A DNA stretch of 64,000 nt from assembly GCA_021234155.1 (NCBI GenBank), contig JAJEKV010000016.1, forward strand, positions 20,400,441 to 20,464,440, given 5' to 3'. Both the position numbers and the translations under genes were made by a program. Of this stretch, positions 59,020 through 64,000 are shown piece after piece. The DNA is from Isoetes taiwanensis. Lineage: Eukaryota; Streptophyta; Lycopodiopsida; Isoetales; Isoetaceae. The notes under the pieces were generated by a model, which was given only the letters and a program-made list of their open reading frames with translations, ran no database searches and was not told where the DNA came from. Every line of letters begins with the position of its first letter. Position 1 is the stretch's first letter.

Positions 59020-59610
59020 CTGCGCGAGGAGGATTTACATCTTTGTTTCTAAGACATCAAGGTTGCCTTTTATGGCAGCCCGATTAGAACAGTTGTTGCT
59101 ATCAAGATCCATCTTTGTTGACGATCTTCTCAAAATCCTTGCCATCATGCGGTGGCAAGGCGTGTACGAAAGAATAGCGATTTAAGCTCTTAGCGATGGC
59201 ATAACTTGCGGCATAATGAAGCAAAGGGGCATTATCTTTGTGTTTATATCTATAGATATAGATGGAGTCAAAGAAAGCCCGATTAGTTCATCGATTCCAA
59301 TTTTGACATCTTACCAATTGGATAACATTGGCAGCCCCTTTCTGAAGGTCATGGGCTATGCGAACTGCAAGCTTGCCTTTGTTATTGTGAAGAAAGAAAT
59401 CAGCAATAGCTCCTGCTTCAATGAGGATAGGAATGACAGACAAAGATGCATTTCTGACAGCCCAATGAAGGGCAGTATCGCCTTTGGCATGTTAGACCCC
59501 TTACCATATTCGGCTACAATGTGCAGCAACGTGCTTTTTCTGTCCCCAGTGTATTTGATATGTTGTCCTGGTATTGTGGATCCAAAGATAACTTGGTACT
59601 GCAAGATAAA
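59020..59610 (-). pseudogene. Ankyrin-repeat protein pseudogene within the hAT element
   Basis: Minus-strand frames read STLLHIVAEYGKG, then KGDTALHWAVRNASLSVIPI and LIEAGA (the ankyrin signature G-x-TALH-A...L-x-x-GA). Next come DNAPLLHYAASYAIAKSL and RAAIKGNLDVLETK. At least three to four repeats are represented across frameshifts and stops. Ankyrin repeats are protein-binding modules, here without any effector domain. Its position between the TIRs makes it captured host sequence. Confidence 0.7.
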
Positions 59611-60482
59611 TTATGTACGCTCAAATTTGCATAAATGGTTGAAGCCTTAGCATTGAACTGCATTTGGCATGCTTTAATCCTGGCATTGTGCATGCAAGGT
59701 TAGCTACTGCTTGCACAGATATAGATGATAGAATTCTGCATATAAGGTCTTGTTTTACCTTTGTTTTATATAAGTAGCAGGCTGAGCCTATTAGTCGTTT
59801 GATTAGTTGTGGACCCTATTAGTGAAAAGTTGGCAATTCTAATGTCAACTTCTTGATGCAATGAACACATAATTATCTTGAGATTTGCCATTAAAGAATT
59901 AATCAACAAATCTAGGATGATTTATCAAACGGTACCTTTCAAGCCTAATTGCGTAGAATATGAATAAACAATTAACTTGGTTTTCCTTGCACATGCAGTC
60001 AACTTCGGTTGCAAAGTTTAAGCGTGTTGAGCTTTAGGGAGGACATATGGAATATATATCAATGGAATCAAGTTCCTAATGGTGTTTGTTGAGCTACGGG
60101 GAGGGGGTATAGATTATATATATCAATGGAACCAAGTTACTAGTGGTGCTAATTAGAGCTAAAAAAAAGATATATTGGAAAAAAAAAAAAAAACTCGGGG
60201 GTGCCTACATATTTGATTGCATTTGGATCTAGATTTAGTGGTTGGGAAGGCAATGGCATTAAGTTATTCTACAGTTAAATCACTCATGGTAAATTTTGAA
60301 TTGAAGGGCACGTAATTTCTTTGGGTAGAGGAGGTTGGTCATGATTCGCCAACATTTCTATGGCTATAGTTGAAGTTCATAAAACATTCGCCAACATAGC
60401 TATTTCTAAAAAGATAAGATTCGCCAACATTTCTATATAATACCTTTGGAAATTTACCCTTAAGGGCAACCCTGCCATGGGG

Positions 60483-61013
60483 TTTCAAGCTTCTCATTTA
60501 TGTATAAGAAAGATGCAGGCCCATCATATCTTATTTCATGTTGTACCATATGGATGCTAACAAATGTACATCGGTGGATTTTTGGTTAAGCATGGTTTGC
60601 AGCATCAGCATCAGATATGTATCAAAATTTGGAAGCTTGCATATTTCATGTATACTAGGAATGATATCTGCAGATCAGGTTCCTTCCTTTTAGAATTCAG
60701 CCAGCCTAGTTCTCGAACATGAGAAATGGAAATTGTTGGTACTTCTAGCTATTGCAACAGTAACAACAGGTAACAGTGTAGGCTTACAGAAATGCCCAAG
60801 TTAGGTTTCTCATGCCCTTACAATCAACTATGATGTATGCAAATCTTGTTCGACGATAACAAATGTGCATCAATGTATCTTTGCCTGTGTAGGAAGCAGA
60901 AGTGATTAGCACATTATAAAAAATAACTTAATGCAGTGTCGCATCAATGACTACTATTACTAGTATTATGCCAAATTCATAGCTTGGAATAAGCTTGTAT
61001 TCTCTTTGATAAA
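60483..61013. other. Host flank of the hAT element
   Basis: It resumes the tandem/intron-like sequence seen left of the element. GAACATGAGAAATGG ... CTTCTAGCTATTGCAACAG (60715-60760) is a diverged copy of about 53645-53695. No exon recognised. Confidence 0.45.
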
Positions 61014-61139
61014 TCTTGGGCTTTGAGTATTTTAGAGTACTTGGGAATTTGAATATGGCTTTCTCACTATGAACATGATTTTTCATCTTGGGCTTTGAGT
61101 ATTTTAGAGTACTTGGGAATTTGAATATGGCTTTCTCAC

Positions 61140-61142
<3 letters not shown>
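61014..61142 (+). repeat. 57-bp direct repeat beside the LINE poly(A)
   Basis: TCTTGGGCTTTGAGTATTTT and the following bases to CTCACTAT are identical at 61014-61070 and 61086-61142. The second copy ends exactly at the start of the T-run. Confidence 0.95.
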
Positions 61143-61172
<30 letters not shown>

Positions 61173-64000
61173 GAGGCAAGGTGTGACTTCTATTCATACT
61201 TAAAGATTACATAAATAGGAAATATACCATGGAAGGTATATAAGTAGAAAAAAACACATTCCTAGTGTTAGGAATAATGTCAAAATTCTGATCAAAGTCA
61301 GATGTTGAAAACTTATCAAGATATCATAATCATAAACAGTTTGGAAGCTTCAGTAATAAGTTCTCATTGTGCATCTATTAGGTCCTGCATGGTCAGATCC
61401 TGCACTCTGTTTCGGCCCAGGATATTCAGAACCTCATCCAGCTTTACCACCGGGTAATTAGTGAAGTCCAGGAGTAAAAGGACATGGGCCTCTCTCTTCT
61501 GCTGCCATTTATGAAATAGGTTCATAAAAAATGGCTTAAGGTTATTGTGTCTCCAAGTTTCCGACCTCTTGAGAATTCTCTTAAGAGCAGCTGCATGTAT
61601 CATTTCCTGTTTTAGCTGGATGAAGATCTCCTCTTCTTCAATGTCACCCAGATTTGTGTCTTCCTCATCAGAGTCATGTGCTACTCCCATCCCCCTGTCG
61701 GTGACACCCCATCTATTATCTCCTCATGGCATCGTGTAACATGTCATCACCTGTGATTAGAGCAAGAACAAAGAAATCATAATTACCACAGAAATCTACC
61801 AAAGGCATTCCATCACGTGTCATAATTCTTTCCTTCAAGGACTTATGTGCCCCTTCTTTGTTATAGCTAATTGCGCCAAGAATGTTTGTTTTTAACCACA
61901 TAATGTTTGGATTTTTGTTTTCCATAGCCACCCCTGTTCTGTGTTTCCATACTGACCAGCAACCTAGTAATCTTGTTGTACCAAGAATTCTATTATCGTG
62001 TTGAGGAACTCAATAAGCCCTCGATCACCAATTGTACCTTTATGAACTTGGTGACCGGTTCGAATTCCATTATCTGTTACATTGGAACACATGGTTGGAT
62101 GTTTCTATTTCCCCACACCCCAATGGACGATCTGAAATGTTAGCATCTATTTTGTGTCTCTTGGAGTTAGCTGTTAGCCCTTGGTGTAAGATCAGCCACC
62201 CAAAGGTTTTAATTTTGTTGGCATTGTAGCTTTTCCATCCCTTTTTGCAAACATCTGCCAATATCTTTTCTTCACAATCCCAAAGTAATGTTGCCTTGGA
62301 AGGTTTGTGGACTGATTAGAGCTTTGTATATCGGACTTTACTGAGTATATTTCCTTACCTTTTAAACTCCACTGATTGGTAGTACTCAATAATTCATCCA
62401 CATGTTTGATTTTGTCCATCACTGTATTGTATATCCATTTATCTAGATTTGATCCTTTGGTTAATCCAGCTATTATTTCCCATGATTTCCATCCATGTAC
62501 TTCATCCCAGAGATCTCCAATCTTTCCCAAGCCAACCTGATTCCTTTGTATGTATTTACGAGGATGCATAAGTGCTTTAGACAATTATTTTCTTTGTCGG
62601 CAATTTTACGGATGCCAAAAGAAATTAATCTCTTTGACTTTTGTGTCAATAATTGGAGGCTTGTAACAGAGAGGCCATATTCCAAGCTTGAAACATTCTC
62701 CCTAAGGATAGAGGAGGTATTAGGGCAAGGATTAAATTGAAAGAAAGCAGAATCAGGTAATTGATGTTTGAGGCTATGGCTACCAACGGGGTAAGATTCA
62801 GAGATCCAGTACCTAACCAATTTTTGGGCAGGGGATGGGGAATTATTTTGTATGGCTCTCCAAATCATCTTAATTTTGCGAGCTTGTGCTGTAGAAATAA
62901 ATCTTTGCATCCCATCCCCCCCTCTTTCTTGGGCTTAGTTAGATCATTCCATGCAACTTTATGAACCCCCTGCCAGATGAATTTCTTGATGATTGCTTCA
63001 ATCTTACTGTATGATGCTTTATCTCCTATTACAGCCGAGGAGAAATATACATGAGTACTACCTATAACAGCATTTGCTATTTGAATTCTCCACCCGGGGA
63101 TAGATAGGAGGAATATGATCCCAACTTCTTCTTGATCACGGTCACAATTGGATCCCAAAGGCCTTTCAAAGTAGAGTTTAGTGCCAAAGGAATACCTAAT
63201 ATGGCCCGATACACTGCATCTTTGCTTAACACTTTAATCCCTTGCATGGTTTCTCTTGAGAATCTAGTATAATGGCACTTTTACTTTTGTTCAAGCAAAC
63301 TCGGAAACCGGACCAAACCTTTCCATAGGCTGCAAGAAATTTCTGGAGGCTTTCCCCTTCCTTCTTCAAAAAGACAAAGGTGTCATCAGCATATTGCATT
63401 ATGGAAAAAGTACCTTCCCCTTTTGGTAGTTGTAATGATTGAATATCTCCTTTGTCTTGCATTTGTAGCACTAATTTAATGAGCATACGCAGCAATCAAA
63501 AAAGGTAAGGGGCTAAAAGGGCAGCCTTGCCTTACCCTCTCCTACTGCTTGAAATTTATCGATGCATTTGCACCATTGACAATTAAAGCTGATGTTCTTT
63601 GTTGAGTTGAAACCCAAGACTTTTGGTACACCTTTTTTGATAATCCCAGGTGGGCCATGGCTTTCTCCAAGAACTGCCAGCTTATAGTATCATATGCTCT
63701 TTTGAAGTCCAACTTGAGCAATAGGCATTCCTGCTTGGACAGCTTGTTCCAATGTAGGCCTTCAGCAGCCCCAATGTAGTTGTCAAGAATATGTCTTTGG
63801 GGGAGGAAAGCAGACTGACATGGATTTATGACATTTATGAGGCAAGCCTTTAACCTATTAGCAAGGATCTTGGCTAATACCTTATAAGTGGTATTTGTCA
63901 GGGAGATTGGCCTCCAATCAGCTATGCTTATTGGACAACCTACTTTAGGAATCAAAGTAATCTGACCAGCATTTATTGTTGGGTGTAGAAACCTGGCTTG
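61142..64000 (-). mobile_element. LINE (L1-type non-LTR retrotransposon), 3' part
   Basis: The plus-strand run of 30 T (61142-61171) is the poly(A) tail of an element read right to left. The element continues upstream beyond position 64000, so the endonuclease part and 5' end are not visible. The order poly(A), C-terminal Cys/His region, reverse transcriptase matches plant LINEs. Coding lesions show it is inactive, although the long pure poly(A) suggests the insertion itself is not very old. Confidence 0.9.
61364..64000 (-). pseudogene. LINE reverse transcriptase (disrupted, partial)
   Basis: From the right edge the frame reads AGQITLIPKVGCPISIADWR and PISLTNTTYKVLAKILANRL. Next is the LLKLDFKRAYD block (catalytic Asp region) to about 63542. 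After a frame change comes RVRQGCPFSP, then after another MQYADDT near 63400 (the F/YADD catalytic motif) and SGFRVCLNKSKS. A thumb/connection region follows in several frames (TKPKKEGGMGCKDL). The C-terminus includes FGWLILHQGLTANSKRH and CGEIETSNHVFQC (zinc-binding-like). The last frames (61931-61716, 61690-61364) lie near the 3' end. Frameshifts between blocks mean no active enzyme. Confidence 0.88.

Larger units (their letters stand above)
53857..60474. mobile_element. hAT-superfamily DNA transposon, 6.6 kb, with TIRs and TSD
   Basis: Perfect 18-bp terminal inverted repeats: CAGGGTTGCCCTTAAGGG at 53857-53874 and its reverse complement at 60457-60474. An identical 8-bp target duplication CCATGGGG flanks both ends (53849-53856 and 60475-60482). 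Eight-base duplications with CAGGG-type ends are typical of hAT elements. No transposase is recognisable inside, so it is probably non-autonomous. The interior carries unknown frames and ankyrin-repeat remnants. Perfect TIRs and TSD suggest the insertion is younger than most elements in the window. Confidence 0.88.

Overview
The window looks like nuclear DNA of a land plant with a large, repeat-rich genome. A gymnosperm or fern/lycophyte-grade plant fits better than a compact angiosperm, but the species cannot be named from sequence alone. Supporting signs are GT-AG introns, AT-rich spacers, LTR elements primed by initiator tRNA-Met, tRNA-derived SINEs, a plant-type LINE, a hAT element with target-site duplication, and many decayed copies of plant nuclear genes (WDR20/CreC-like, MSH7-like, PPR, ankyrin, hAT transposase).

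Only two genes look largely intact. One is a three-exon very-long-chain 3-oxoacyl-CoA reductase gene (7840-9108, +), the ER ketoreductase of fatty-acid elongation. The other is a single-exon MLKL-like/TKL-like protein kinase (47190-48482, -) whose 3' end is changed by a perfect 19-bp tandem duplication. A third locus (53005-about 53600, +) begins like the plant MPSGxxKRKAAKKxK proteins, is frame-disturbed, and has a 6.6-kb transposon just downstream.

Layout. 0.1-2.7 kb: decayed minus-strand coding sequence of unknown family. 3.4-4.3 kb: LTR copies, then a minisatellite. 7.8-9.1 kb: the reductase. 12.0-13.2 kb: WDR20/CreC-like pseudogene. 16.1-17.9 kb: 5' part of a Ty3/gypsy-like element with LTR end, primer-binding site, two 63-bp hairpins, TATA box and a gag-like reading frame that starts with the histone H3 tail (MARTKQTAR). 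17.8-18.8 kb: a SINE and a copia-type LTR, both minus. 21.9 kb: MSH7-like exon. 22.8-25.7 kb: decayed minus-strand transposon ORF, with an AGGTTA-rich imperfect palindrome beside it.

27.5-41 kb holds a plus-strand chain of decayed exons. Recognisable parts are a ParB/DGQHR-like motif, a DNA-methyltransferase-like motif and an FCP1-like HAD phosphatase exon. The introns and spacers repeatedly carry a CG-rich 21-bp palindrome. 36.2-37.2 kb: LTR fragment, PPR pseudogene and a (GATA)n tract. 42.5-43.5 kb: a SINE and a LINE 3' domain. 50.5-51.3 kb: hAT transposase fragment. 53,857-60,474: hAT-type element with perfect 18-bp terminal inverted repeats and an 8-bp target duplication, carrying ankyrin-repeat remnants. 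61.1 kb to the end: LINE on the minus strand with poly(A), continuing past the window.

There is no operon-like organisation. The main story is nested and degraded mobile DNA around a few host genes. The strongest unexplained structures are the paired covarying hairpins in the gypsy-like leader, the histone-tail start of its gag-like frame, the dispersed CG palindromes of the 27-41 kb locus, and the cargo-bearing hAT element.
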